The notes under the pieces: generated by a model
The model's database searches: none
What the model saw: the letters and a program-made list of their open reading frames with translations, nothing else
What the model was told of the DNA's origin: nothing
In this document: piece by piece, positions 53,075-64,000 of the stretch
Numbering within the stretch: the first letter of the stretch is position 1
Layout of the letters: every line of letters begins with the position of its first letter
Position numbers and translations under genes: made by a program
NCBI GenBank assembly: GCA_037042915.1
Contig: CM073195.1
Location: 2,852,001-2,916,000, forward strand
DNA length: 64,000 nucleotides
Source: Auricularia sp. M13
Taxonomy: Eukaryota > Basidiomycota > Agaricomycetes > Auriculariales > Auriculariaceae
Direction: 5' to 3'

Positions 53075-55668
53075 ATGTCCTCTGAAAACGTCTCGCAACA
53101 CGACTCCGAGCTGAAGCAGCCTATTAGCGACGATGTCCCGCAGCCGTTCAAGCTGATGATGCCCGAGGAGCGCCAAGCGCAGCTTCTGTCCTCGACTGCA
53201 GCTGACCCGGGCCTCACGCCCTGGACGGCGAGAGCGATCAAGGTCTGCAACTCCCATTTCACCGTGCCCGCGATCACTGAATGCAGTCGCTTGTAGTTCT
53301 ACCTGATTGTATTGTGCATTACTTGCTGCTCTGGCGACTCTGGCTTCGACGGCACGGTCATGTCAGGCATTAACGCGTGCGCCAGACTTTCTGCAGCTCG
53401 TACAACTCGTTGACGCGTGAATTAGTATGGAGCAATACCAGCAGTACGCCTTTACGAGCGCAACGCTCGCCGGCGCTCATGGCTATCTATCTTATAGCTT
53501 CTTTGGCCTGCAAGATGCGGGTCCAAAGACAGGTGAGTCCGTTCCCGCTGCATGAAGAACCCGCGGTCGCTAACGGCTCCCACTTCTTCTACACAGGCAT
53601 TGTATTCGGCATGTGAGCACCTTGTGCTGCTGCAGAATGCGGGGAGCCGTTGACGACGCGTCCGATTTAGCTTCGCCATCGGCAATCTGGTCGGCGCATT
53701 CCCCGCAAGCTACCTCCCGGATCGCATTGGACGTCGCTGGTCCATGTTCCTAGGCAACTTGACCCTCATCGTTGGTAAGACAGGGTCTACAAGAAACAGT
53801 GGTGTTACGCTGACGCTCAATAAGGTGCTATCATCACTGCTACCGCTGCCAATACGGGACGCTTTTTGGGAGGACGATTCTTGACTGGTACGTTTATTTA
53901 GCTCGTCCGGTTCGAATCGATTCTTACTGTCGCCTTTGCTCTCCTCAGGTCTTGGCGTTTGTGTGTCTATGTCGTATGCCAGAGGGGTTTGTTGCTGACT
54001 TCAGAACGATTCGTAGCTTGCGCAGGTGCATCGGTTCGTCAATTTAATAAGAAGTTGGAGGAAATTTTTGACAAAGATTTCATAGGCGAGAGCCTACCTC
54101 GCAGAGATCACACCTCCCGCGACGCGGGGGAGATACCTCGGGATTCTAAACTCATTTTACTATGTCGGCCAGATGACCGCCACTGGTATGATGATCGCAA
54201 CTCAGAAGTGGCCGAACGATCTGTCGTGGCGTCTCCCACTCTATATTCAGGTATTTTACAATAAATAATGGCCGGCCCTCCGCTTATTGATCCCCGAATG
54301 CAGATTGTCCCCGCTGGCCTCAACGTCCTGTTCGTCTTCCTCTGCCCCGAATCGTACGCAAGTTAATCGCTGAGATTTTCCTAACTATCATCTCACCTCA
54401 TAATACCAGGCCGCGTTGGCTGCATTCGGTGGGGCGGTCCTTCGATGCTCGCAAGATTCTGGCCAATCTTCACTCGCGCGACAACGACATCAACTCTCCC
54501 CTTATCCAGCTCGAGGTCGACGAGATTGAGGAATACGTCAAGGTTGGGGGCGCTGACAGTACGTATGATATGCTGGTTGGACGTAGCCACGCAGCTCGTC
54601 GTCTCGACAGAAACATGGTGGGACTTCCGCCCCCTATTCCGAACCCGCTCAGACCGCGCTCGCATGTGGATGGCAAGCCACTATTTGTGCAATATCCGCA
54701 ATGGCTGCTGACTGAACGGCAGGTCGTCCTCATCGGCGCCTTTGGTCAGCTGTCCGGTAACGGCTTGGGTTCGTCCGTCTCCCGTCCCCCCCTTACGCGG
54801 CAAGACTCACCGGGCATGAAGTCACCTATTTCCTCACTGTGCTGTTACGCATCGCCGGTATCACCTCGATGTCGAAGCAAATCACGCTCAACTTTGTCAA
54901 CTCGGTAACGAGTATGATTGGCGCGCTGGCCGGCGCGTACCTCGTCGACTCCTTCGGCCGTCGTAAGCTCCTGCTCTCTGCGACCGCTACGCTCGTAGGC
55001 ATCCTCGCCATCGCGTCAGGCCTGTTGAGCCACCCGGAGACGAGCCAAGCGCGTGCCAACGCCGGTATCACCTTCATCTACCTGTACGTGCCATTGGCCA
55101 CTAGTGTGGCCTGGTGCTGACTATTTTTCTCGCATTTAGGTTTATGGTGGTCTTGTACGCCACAGTCTCATAATGTCCCGCACGGCGACTGACCTACAGT
55201 CGCTCAGTTCCTTCGGCTACACGGGCATGCAGGCGCTGTACCCCGCCGAAGTCCTGACCTACCAGATGCGCGCCAAAGGTCTCGCGTTCCTCGCCATCGT
55301 CTCCCAGGTCGCGACGTGCATCAACACGTTCGGCCTCCCCGTCGCGCTCGACAAAATCGGCTGGAAGGGCAAGTCCGCGCGCCGGCGCAGCACGCTTCCT
55401 GCATTCTGACCGCGCCTTGTAGTCTACGTGATCTTCTGCGTGTGGGACGTGTTTGAATTCGTCGTCATCTACTTCACGGTGCGTCCTCGGGCTTCCATTT
55501 CTCCTTAGCGCCCCAACCTCCGCCGACTGATGGCACTTGCGTTAGGTGGTAGAGACGAAGGGCCTCACGCTCGAGGAGATAGAGGAGGTCTTCGCCCAGC
55601 CCAACCCGGTCAGGTACAGTCTCGAGCACAGCGTCTCGCGTCGCAAAGCCGCTATAACGGAGGCTTGA
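53075..55668 (+). pseudogene. MFS sugar transporter, tandem copy 2 (apparently broken)
   Basis: Paralogue of copy 1, in the same direction, with the same exon order and motifs. Starts MSSENVSQHDSELKQP. Exon 1 has a TAG at 53294-53296 where copy 1 has CAG (SRLQFYL), so the frame ends before the first membrane helix. The exon 2 region that is broken in copy 1 is intact here (TSATLAGAHGYLSYSFFGL). The C-terminus VVETKGLTLEEIEEVF ends at 55666-55668. The pair thus carries complementary lesions. A stretch around 53,680-53,970 is almost identical to copy 1, introns included, whereas flanking parts differ clearly. Confidence 0.75.
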
Positions 55669-57083
55669 GCTGCACCCCGCCGTTCGACCATTCGACATCC
55701 GCTAGGAACCACGTAGCCCCCGCCACTGCCCTGTACGAGATACAACTCAGACATTAGGAGGAAACCAATAGCACTTGTTTTGACTGTCACCTGAATCCCA
55801 TCCCATGAAGTAAAACTTTCACAATGACTCCTAGATTGAAGGTTTATTACTACTACATTGAGACGCAGTCTAAGGCTCTGGAAAGTTCATTCTCTAGGAA
55901 GATACAACATGAGGTGAGATGTCCAGGTTCTCTAACAGCACACGTCCGAGTATTTTGGCGGCAAATCTGTGGCTGGCACGTCAGCTCGCGCGCTGCAAAG
56001 CGGCCTGGGTGCCTATGCAACATGCGCACAGTCCAAATGAGCCGATTAAAAGTCTCTCATGAATATTCAATGACGAAGCGCGCCTGCCGTTCCTGCGATG
56101 CGCAAATTGAATCACCTATCCCGCAACTCGCCTGCCATTAGAGAGGAGACGATCCACGTACTGTGGCGGTATTGCAGCAGAAGAAATGAAGCCAGCGCGA
56201 CTGTCAGTGAAACCGCGTCAACGTCAGCGCGACAGTGCAATAAAATTTGGCTGTCGAAGATCGACGCGGGCGCGGACGCACGTGCGACGAAGGTCGGCGC
56301 CGTGGCTGACGCGGACAACCTGCCAGTGGTGGCGGCGCCGGCGTGCGCGGGCTGCGCAAGGGGCGTGTCGTCCGCGAGACAGGCGCAGTAGGTGAGCTGC
56401 CGCATCCCGGGAGCGAGGGAGATGGGGACTCGGGGGGGGCGAGGACTGCGCAAGCCAGCCACTCATTGGCCATAAGTATGTCCGCGCGGGCGGGCGACAG
56501 CACCCGCTGTATTAGCTCCACGGGAAAGGGTCGCGCCTAGATGTGTGCGCGCTACCGGGCCACGCACACCGCGATCTGTCGGCTCTGAAGCAGCAGATCT
56601 CCTAGTACGATCGCTCTCGCAGACTGAATGAAATGCGTCGTCCAGGATATCTGGATGCTGGACGCCATGCGCAAGGGCGAGAGAGCTTTTGAGACGAGGG
56701 AGTGGTATATTTCGAGCGTCATGGCCCGGTGAGAAGGTGTGCCGAAAGCACGGTTCGCGAGATCGCGCCGGTGGCACCAATGAGCGTCGTAAATTTACCG
56801 CTCCCGCCAGATGGACTGCGAGGAAGCTGACGTTGGGCGGGTTTGCGTCCCGCAGCATATACGGAGGGTGTTTCGTTATCGTTCGATCGATAGCACGATG
56901 TAGACGGGGCTTTTCGCGCTCGGCGCACGTTCCAGAGGTGACATCTCTGGCGCACCAACGTTGGCAACAGCACACGGTGATTCAAGAACTGTGACAGTGT
57001 CTGAGGTCCAGTCACAGCGATTTATTGAATGTACTGTGTCGAAGGCCGTCGAGCAGGAGGATGAGGACGGAGAGAGCGGCGGG
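55669..57083. other. Intergenic region, no supported gene
   Basis: Open frames on both strands at 56.1-57.0 kb are Ala/Arg-rich and lack recognisable domains; most look like GC-driven frames. It contains the promoter of the SET-domain gene but no clear TATA box. Confidence 0.5.
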
Positions 57084-58657
57084 ATGGCCGGAAGCAAAGC
57101 CGCCCCGATATCCGATCGCGTTTTAGCAGAATCCATGACGGCGCCGCAACACCAGCCGACGGACGACGAGCTCGCGGGGGCGCTGCGGGCGCTGCGGAGC
57201 GCGCACCCCGACGCGGGCATTGCGAAGCTGCACGCGCTGCTGCCGGGCGACTGGCTCGTGTCGCTCAAGCGCGCGCGCAAGGTGCAGCAGCAGGCGGGGC
57301 TCGCGCTCACCGGGGGCGCGCAGGACGACCAGGCGCCGCGGTACCGCATGAACGACCTGCTCGACGTCGGCAAGTGGAGCGGCAAGATCCAGGTGCGCGA
57401 CTTTGGGCGGCCCAAGGGCAAGGTGCGTGCGCGCTGGCGGTGTCCTGCTGCAATGTCCGTGCATGCTCACCGTATGTCCGTGCTGCTCACGGACTTAGGG
57501 CCTCGTGCTGACGGCGAGCGCGAACGCCGGCGAGGTGCTGTGGAAGGAGGACCCGTTCGTCCTCGCGCCCGAGCCGTACGTGCCCCCTTCCGCGTCCCTC
57601 CGCGCGCGCTGAGTTAGCGTCGCAGCGACGTCCAGGACGAGCTCGCGCGCGGCAACCTGTGCGGGCACTGTCTCACGCAGCTCAAGCCGCAGTCGAACCT
57701 GGTCATGCCGTGCCCCCGCGCCCCGGGCTGCCGTGCGCGGTTCTGCACGCGCCTCTGCCTCGCGCGCGCGCACGCCCACCCGCTCGTCTGCCCCGCGCAG
57801 AACCCCGCGTCTGTGCCGCTGCTGGCGTTCGCGCGCGAAAAGCGCTGGCAGGCGGCGTACGCGCTGCTGCTGTGCGCCGCGCGCACCGTGCTCGCGCCCG
57901 ACGCGGAGGACCAGCGCCAGGCGTTTGCGCTGTACGAGAGCCTGGCGTTCGTTGAGCCCTCCGCGGACCTGTGGTGAGTGGCCTCGTCGATCTGCGTGCT
58001 GAGACGCGATGCTGAGCGGCGGGAGCGCAGGCGGAAGATCATCCGCCCGTCGGAGGAGGACATCGTCAAAGCCTACGGGCTGTACACCCATGCGCTAACG
58101 CAGCACCCGCCCAAGCTGCTGAAGAACGCGCCGCCGCTGACGGCCGCCATGCGCGACGAGCTGCTGAGTGAAGTTGGCTTCCGACGCGGCCTGTCGCGCA
58201 TAAACCTCAGTGCGCCGCCTGCCCCCCACGTGCGTTTGCACATCTCATCGCGCCTGCAGACTTGGAGGTCAACGGCGGGCTATACACGCTCCACTCGCAT
58301 CTCAACCACAGCTGCACGCCTACGGTATCCGCACGACACTTGGACCCGCGCACATCGCTTGCGCGGTTGTCGGTCGTCGCGCTGCGGACACTCGCGCCGG
58401 GCGAGGAGCTGACGATCACGTACGTCGACCCGCAAATGGGACTGGAGGCGCGCCGGGCGGAGCTGAAGGCGTGGGGCATCGCGCGGTGCGACTGCGAGCG
58501 ATGTTTGGAGGAGGAAAAGGCGCCCAAGGAGAGCGCAACGGCTGCGGAGGTACCCGCGCTGGACTTGGGCTCCCACGACGCGGAAGCGGTGGAGGGCTCG
58601 CTGTTCGATGTGGCCGAGCTGGAGAAGGAGATAAAGAGCCATTTACAACTGCAATGA
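57084..58657 (+). CDS. SET5: SET-domain lysine methyltransferase, SET5-like
   Basis: Five exons (57084-57422, 57499-57575, 57626-57973, 58031-58209, 58260-58657), all in phase, give 446 aa. In yeast Set5 methylates histone H4 lysines. The order fits the SMYD/SET5 group: N-terminal SET half (GKIQVRDFGRPKGKGLVLTA), an inserted Cys-rich MYND-like region (CGHCLTQLKP, then CRARFCTRLCLARAHAHPLVC without the full spacing), a helical insert, then the SET core GGLYTLHSHLNHSCTPTVS with the NHSC motif, GEELTITYVDP, and post-SET cysteines CDCERC. A second start at 57135 (MTAPQHQPTDDE) is equally possible and would remove 17 residues. Confidence 0.9.
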
Positions 58658-58772
58658 CATTTTGCGGGTTCCCGAGTTTTGAGGCTTGTGTGACATTTGA
58701 GAGACTCGGATGCTGCGCGGCATCAGTGCGGTTTCGTGTCGCGTCCACGTTCCTTTCCCTTTCGCTTCCACG

Positions 58773-59939
58773 ATGGCCGCGTACTCGACCGTGCTCGTCA
58801 TGTCCTTCCTGCTGGGCGCAGCGGCGTTCGCGTTTGGCATGCTGCCGCTGTCCGTGTCGTTCTCGCGTGGGTCGCTGGTGTGGGACTTGGCTCGGTGTAT
58901 GCTAACGGACGGCGCGCAGGCACGCGGCTGGCACAACTATCGACGTTCGGCGTGGGCCTCCTGCTCGGCGCAGGGCTGGGCGTGATCATACCCGAGTGCG
59001 TGCCCCGCCATCCTAGACCATGCACGGCCTGACTTGAACGCGGCAGAGGCATCGAGAGCGTGACGCCCAAGGGCGCGCCGCCGCCAACACACACCATCGC
59101 GCTCTCGCTGCTGGGCGGGTTCGCCGCGATGCTGGCCATCGAGCAGCTGCTCCCCGGCCACTCGCACTCTCACTCGCACCAGCCGCTGCCGACGCACAAC
59201 CCGGACCACCGCGAGCGCGGCCGCGCGCGCACGCTCAGCATGGCGAGCGACAACGAGCTCGACCTCGACCTCGAGATCGAGCTGCTCGAGGCCAACTCGT
59301 CCTCGCGCGCCGCCGCCGCGGGGGCCCCGGACGGCCGCGAGCGCGCGCTCCCGCTCAGCCTCGGCCTCGTTATACACTGCGCTGCGGACGGCGTCGCGCT
59401 CGGCGCGAGCTCTGTCGCGGGCAATGAGGCCAGCGCGCTGCCGCTTATCGTCTTCCTCGCGCTGGCTGTGCATAAAGGTCTGCATTGCGTGTTCCGTACT
59501 GCGTGTGGGTGTGTGCTGATTATACTTGCGCATTGTGCAGCACCGACGGCGCTGGCGCTGAGCACCTCGCTGCTCGCCGCCGGCCTGCCCAAGCCCGCCG
59601 TGCGCAAACATCTCGTCGTGTTCAGCTTGGCATCGCCCGTCGCCGCCATCGGCACGTTCTTCGCGCTCGCGTTCTTTGGCGGCAGCGCGGCTGGTATTGC
59701 TGCATGGACGGGTGTTGCGCTCCTCGCGTCTGTGCGTCCTTCCCGAACAACCATGCATGCGGTCTCAGCTGACAGTTATCTAACAGGGCGGGTCCTTCCT
59801 GTACGTCGCGACGGTCCTCCAGCCCGTCTCGTCGCCCGGCGCGAGCGAGGAGCTCGGCAAGCTTCCCCGCGTCGCGCTCATCGTCGCCGGCATGTTCACG
59901 CCGTTGCTCATCTCGTCGCTCGTCGGGCACGGACACTAG
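58773..59939 (+). CDS. ZIP-family metal transporter (SLC39A9/ATX2-like)
   Basis: Five exons (58773-58866, 58920-58995, 59047-59477, 59541-59731, 59787-59939), all in phase, give 314 aa. ZIP proteins move zinc or manganese into the cytosol, and the SLC39A9/ATX2 group sits in Golgi membranes. Seen here: helix 1 MAAYSTVLVMSFLLGAAAF, GAGLGVIIPEG, a His-rich loop (HSHSHSHQPLPTH) and an acidic stretch before helix 4, the metal-site helices LVIHCAADGVALGASS and ALAVHKAPTALALS, and SFLYVATVLQPV near the end, finishing SLVGHGH. It starts only 115 bp after the SET gene, in the same direction. Confidence 0.9.
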
Positions 59940-60184
59940 CCACTGTGAGATAATTATCTTCGCTGGGTTGGTTTGATCTTTGGACTCGTTTGATAGCAGT
60001 ATCAGTATTGGAATCCTATTACCCCGGCAAAACAGACAAAATAATCCCTGTTAGTCTTACATACAGAGTGTCAGCTGTCAGTGCAAGTGTCGTCGGGCGT
60101 CTGGACCCGCGAGCGCGACGCCGGGATGGCCCGAACGCCTCTTGTCCCTTCCCACAAATATTCTGTCGTCCATTTCCGCGCGCG

Positions 60185-61530
60185 ATGCTGACCTACCGGG
60201 GGTTCGAGGCCTGGGTCGAGTGCGACGGCGAGCCGTTGCGGTCGTACGACGCGTGGTGCGAGGGCCGGGTGATCGGTGCCACCGTCGCGTCCGAGGCAGG
60301 CAAAGTCAGTATACACGCCCTGGCACAGCACCGCGGCGCTACAGCTAGAACAGGCCTTTGGCATCCACTGGCGCGACCTCGAGGGCGGCGTCGAGTCCTT
60401 TGGCGTCGTGTGCGTGCTGCCCGGCCTCTGTGGTTTGCGCTGAGCTCTTAATGTATTACTGTATGCTACTCTAGGACGATTGACGGCACGGTCATCGGCG
60501 GCCGCGGGATGAACGGCACGCCCGGCCGCGCGGTGAGCAAGACGGCCTGGCGCGCGCGCGACGCGCCGGACGGCGTGCCCGAGCGCCAGCTGGTCTTTGC
60601 GCCGCTCATCACAACCGGTGCGCCGCCGCTCGCCACCCACACCCACACCCACACACTCACACACACTTATACATGCTGCATACTGCAGACGACGACGCGG
60701 CGATGGCGCGGATGACGGACGTCGACAAGGTCGGCACGATCGAGCTCAAGGTCGACCTCGTGCGCTACGGCGAGCGCAAGCGCGAGCCGCCGCGCATCCA
60801 GGGCTCCGACCGCAGCGGCGGCTATGACCACGGCGGCGACACGCACAACCCGTTTGCGGTGCGCGTCGTGCACGAGACGAGCAAGAAGATGGGCGGCCAC
60901 CAGGTCTCGTGCGTCCCGTCGCCATCCCGTCTTCGAGTGGTGGCTAACTACAGTGGCGCAGGTTGGGCGAGGCCGTCGTGCCGCGCGGCCCGGGGAAGCA
61001 CACGCTGCCGCCCAAGCGCAGACGGCTGCCGTACGACAGCCGCGACCAGGGCCCGCACGTCGTCTTCCGCTTCTCGTACGCGCCGCGCGGTGCGCCGTCC
61101 TCGTGCTCGAGTGTCCGTCCTCCCTGCTCACTTGATATCCGCTGCTGCCGCAGATATCCTACTCGCGCAGGGCATCATACCGCGCACCGAGCTCAGACAA
61201 ATCGGCGACGCGCCGCGACCGGAGGGGCAAGCGCAACCGCAGCCGCAACCACAGGCCGGCCCCGCACTGTTCACGCGGAGCGACACGGTCGACCTGACGC
61301 GCGACGACGCGCAGAACATGCCGCCGCCAGTGCCGCCGCCCGTGGCGAAGGCGGAGCGCGCGGCGTCGGTGTTCGAGCAGAAGGAGCTGGTCGGGATGCT
61401 GCAGGAGCAGCTGCGGCAGGCGCGCGCGGACCTCGCGCGCAAGCAGGCCGTCAAGGTCGAGCAGGAGCAGCAGTTCAGCGTCTACCAGTTCTTCAAGCCC
61501 GGCGAGGTCGTCGACATGACGGATTTGTGA
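60185..61530 (+). CDS. DUF7918-type protein, function unknown
   Basis: Six exons (60185-60304, 60354-60409, 60475-60617, 60689-60908, 60962-61089, 61154-61530), all in phase, give 347 aa. The N-terminal half (MLTYRGFEAWVECDGEPL, VASEAGKAFGIHWRDLEGG, then GTIELKVDLVRYGERK, VVFRFSYAPRDILLAQGIIP) resembles the DUF7918 domain common in basidiomycetes. The C-terminal third is Pro/Gln-rich with a basic patch (PPKRRR) and a coiled-coil-like segment (ELVGMLQEQLRQARADLARK), ending SVYQFFKPGEVVDMTDL. Intron 3 contains a CA-rich repeat. Family assignment is from memory. Confidence 0.78.
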
Positions 61531-61749
61531 GCGGGTTAGGAACTGGTTGCGGGTGTCTGGCTGTCTGTCGTCTTGCTGCTGCTTCTTATATACTGTATAT
61601 TATCGTGCGCTGTGTATATCACCAACTTGGAGGACTTCTTGCATATGAGTGATACTGAAGTGACACTGACAGGCGATGACTCGACTCTTCACGCGCACGC
61701 TGAGCGCTACCGAAAACGTTGCCTATCGTCTCCTCATAGACACCTCATC

Positions 61750-62219
61750 ATGTCGACCCCAGCTACAGCAGTGTCCGTGGGCTCGCTCTACATCGCAGGC
61801 TTCGCGCAAGCAGTGGCGCCGCATCTCGGATTAATCCTCGCGACGAGCAACGACGCCGGCACGCTCGTGCACATCCGCATCGATCGCGCGACGTCCGAGC
61901 ACTGGCAGTACCAGGCGCGGCCGCAGCGCATGCGCAACGAGATGGCGTTCACCTCGCTGCTGCGCATCCACGACGTCGCAGACGGCGTGATCACCGCGGC
62001 GCAATTGTGCGACATCGCGTCCACGGTCGCCGTCCCGTGCAACGATCGCTTCGGCGAGTGTGCGCCCGTGCCGTCCAGGCGTTGCACGACGCCGGGCTGG
62101 TCAGGGTCTCGGACTTGGCGGCGCTGCAGGAGGAGTTTGCGGCGTTTGCGGCGGGCAATAGGGCTTTTGCGACGAGGGCCAAGTTTCCGAACGTCGCGGT
62201 TTCCGCGTACTGTGAATGA
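61750..62219 (+). pseudogene. DUF6914-like small protein with a frame break
   Basis: Starts MSTPATAVSVGSLYIAGF and reads well through TGTLV-type sequence AGTLVHIRIDRATSEHWQYQ, FTSLLRIHDVADG and NDRFGECAP near 62,062. From about 62,068 the good coding sequence (RAVQALHDAGLVRVSDLAAL, then FPNVAVSAYCE and a stop at 62217-62219) continues in another frame. No intron of reasonable size can join them, so one small indel is present, either a real mutation or a sequencing error. The pattern fits short uncharacterised basidiomycete proteins of about 150 aa. Function is unknown. Confidence 0.6.
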
Positions 62220-62561
62220 AGGTCTCGCAGTAAGGGCCAGTGTCCTGCTCAGCCCTTAGGACCGTTGCGTACTTTGCTCACTCAGTTGCCCAGTCCATTT
62301 ACATCGCTTTGTATGCTTTCACGAATGTGTCTCCTTGATAGCTGTGAGCAACGAGCCTGCAATACACAAAATTTGAAACAGCACACGTCCTTGTCAGGGG
62401 CGCGATCTGGCCGCGCGTTCGGTACCGAAAAATGACACATGTCGGGATTTCGGCCCCGCCATGAGGCGGAGCCGTGATGCGCCCATGCTGTGCCAGACAT
62501 TCCGCCACTTCCTTATAACCACGCTATACTGCGCTCGGCTTGGCCTCCACCCTCGCGCACG
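62220..62561. other. Intergenic region with DNA ligase promoter
   Basis: No gene was supported. TATAA at 62514-62518 lies 48 bp before the ligase ATG. Confidence 0.6.
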
Positions 62562-64000
62562 ATGGCGGACGAACTCGCAGAGATAAACGGCACGAAGCCC
62601 AAGGTGCTGCTCGCGGACGGCGATGAACGCACTGTCAAGAGCATGAGCAGGTGCGCATTGATGCGCGTTGGGGCGCCCGCTTTTGTCCACGCCGTGCTGA
62701 GCCATGGGACGTCGCGCAGTGATTCGACGTACAAGGTCGCGGGCTATCCATTCTGACCTACACTGTCCTGTGTTGACTGGCTGTGGCGGTTCAGGTCAAG
62801 CGCACATACGACCACTACTACTGCAGCTGCCCGGCATGGAGGTGCGAGTCGTTCATTGGCTATGCAGAGGAGCGCATGTTCACCAATAACGGCGCGGGAT
62901 CGCAGGAACGCCGGCGGCCCTGCGAACGCGCGGTCGTGCAAGCACCTGAAGGACCTGCTGGGCGAGGCATACGAGGACGCGCGGTGCGAGTGGAAGGACC
63001 CCGAGGGCTTCGCCGAGCGGCAGGCCAAGAAGGGCGGCAAGGGCAAGGGCAAGAAGGCGCCCGCTAAGAAGCCCCGCGGTAAGAAAGCCGCTGCTGCAGA
63101 CGACGATGAGGACGAGGACGAGAAACCCAAGCCGAAGAAGGGCCAGAAGCGTAAAGCCGCCGCGGACGACGATGACGATGACGACGAGGACAAACCCGCG
63201 CCGAAGAAGAAGGCTGCCGCTGCGCCCGCGGCGAAGTCGAAGAAGAAGGCTGTCTACGACGACGACGACGATGATGACGAAGACGACGACGAGCCTAAGG
63301 CTAAGAAGCCCGCGAGCAGCAGCGCGAAGGTCAAGGCGCCGGCCGTCCTGCTGGCGAATAAGTGGGAAATGGACAAGGGCCCCGACCCCACGGGTTGGCA
63401 TTGCTCAGAGAAGCTCGACGGCGTGCGGTACGTCCTTTCACTCTCGAACCACCAGTACCAAGCCTAACAGGTGTGCATACAGGGCGTTCTACGATAAAGG
63501 GTTTATCAGCAGATTGGGAAACCCGTTCTTTGCGCCAGATTGGTTCCTGGAGAGTGCGTTGCCAGCCTCGAAGCATTTTCAGTGTATTGACACAGTTCAG
63601 AACTGCCCAAGGATGTACAACTGGACGGGGAGGTACATCTACAAACAATAGCACTGCGTGCCACACAACTCACACACTTTCCAGTTGTTCGCGGGACGCG
63701 GTAAATTCAACGACACAGTATCCGTCGTGAAGACCAAGAACTCGCCGCACTGGAAGAGCATTAAATACCATGTAAGCATGCGCTGCCAAGTTCCCCGCTC
63801 GAGAATTCTGACCTGTTGCAGGTCTTCGACATCCCATCGCACGGCTCGAAGCCCTTCGAAGAGCGACTCGAGCTGCTCGAAAAGCTCTTCGGCCCGAACG
63901 GCTCGCACGCTTGCGAGCACGTTGTCATCGTGGAGCATACCGTCGTGAAGGACAAGGAGCATGTGTTCGAAATGCTCAAGACGGTCGAAGCTATGGGCGG
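62562..64000 (+). CDS. ATP-dependent DNA ligase with N-terminal SWIM finger (partial, runs off right edge)
   Basis: Seals DNA nicks using ATP. Exons: 62562-62650, 62721-62736, 62795-62841, 62906-63427, 63483-63553, 63601-63632, 63685-63771, 63822->64000, all in phase; exon 2 is only 16 nt. The N-terminus encodes a SWIM zinc finger (YYCSCPAWR ... SCKHLK), then a long linker of alternating Lys/Ala and Asp/Glu blocks, resembling a nuclear-localising tail, then the adenylation domain with motif I EKLDGVRAFYD (lysine is the AMP acceptor), LPKDVQLDGELFAGRG (motif III region), and YHVFDIPSHG. The C-terminal OB fold lies beyond the window. TATA box 48 bp upstream supports the start. It differs from LIG1 and LIG4 in size and in carrying a SWIM finger. 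Confidence 0.88.

Noticed and set aside
56112-56975. Minus-strand frames of 100-170 codons upstream of the SET gene
   Set aside because: Ala/Pro/Arg-rich, no domain, no TATA box or consistent introns.

Overview
This window looks like chromosomal DNA of an agaricomycete (basidiomycete) fungus. Genes are GC-rich and split by many introns of about 50 bp. The non-LTR element has the reverse transcriptase, RNase H and CCHC layout seen in fungal LINEs, the LTR elements include a chromodomain-bearing Ty3/Gypsy family, and several gene families (GH128, GH71, OPT, DUF7918 and DUF6914-type proteins) are typical of mushroom-forming fungi. No database was searched; all names come from motifs read in the sequence.

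Positions 1-32399 are a nest of transposable elements. One Tad-like LINE on the + strand, ending in a 37-nt poly(A) at 32363-32399, has been cut into three visible pieces (7138-7925, 21697-23434, 31873-32399). The invaders are: (i) a chromovirus on the minus strand, 1-7137, running off the left edge; (ii) a 13.8 kb Ty3/Gypsy element on the minus strand, 7926-21696, with 1,570-bp LTRs and a 4-bp target duplication GCGC; (iii) a composite, 23435-31872, in which a 516-bp miniature LTR element (TRIM) sits where the 5' LTR of a second chromovirus copy should be, the whole flanked by one 5-bp duplication GCCAG. Removing each insert with one copy of its target duplication makes the LINE reading frame continuous. 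Both Gypsy families carry an extra gene antisense to gag-pol, between pol and the 3' LTR, encoding a protein with a six-cysteine cluster, a basic stretch and a helical or acidic tail. The chromovirus and the TRIM show a Tf1-like self-priming signature; the 13.8 kb element has a tRNA-type primer site.

Positions 32400-64000 are gene-bearing host DNA. On the + strand come a secreted GH128 beta-1,3-glucanase (33428-34973), an OPT oligopeptide transporter (36637-40599) and a GH71 alpha-1,3-glucanase (41192-43151), a run that would suit cell-wall glucan turnover plus peptide uptake. Two minus-strand genes follow: a proline-rich protein of unknown role and a MYND-finger protein. A near-perfect 0.79 kb inverted repeat (47928-48714) separates these from a tandem pair of MFS sugar-transporter genes, both of which appear broken, by different lesions. 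The right end holds a SET5-like methyltransferase, a ZIP-family metal transporter, a DUF7918-type protein, a short DUF6914-like gene with a frame break, and the 5' part of a SWIM-finger ATP-dependent DNA ligase that runs off the edge.
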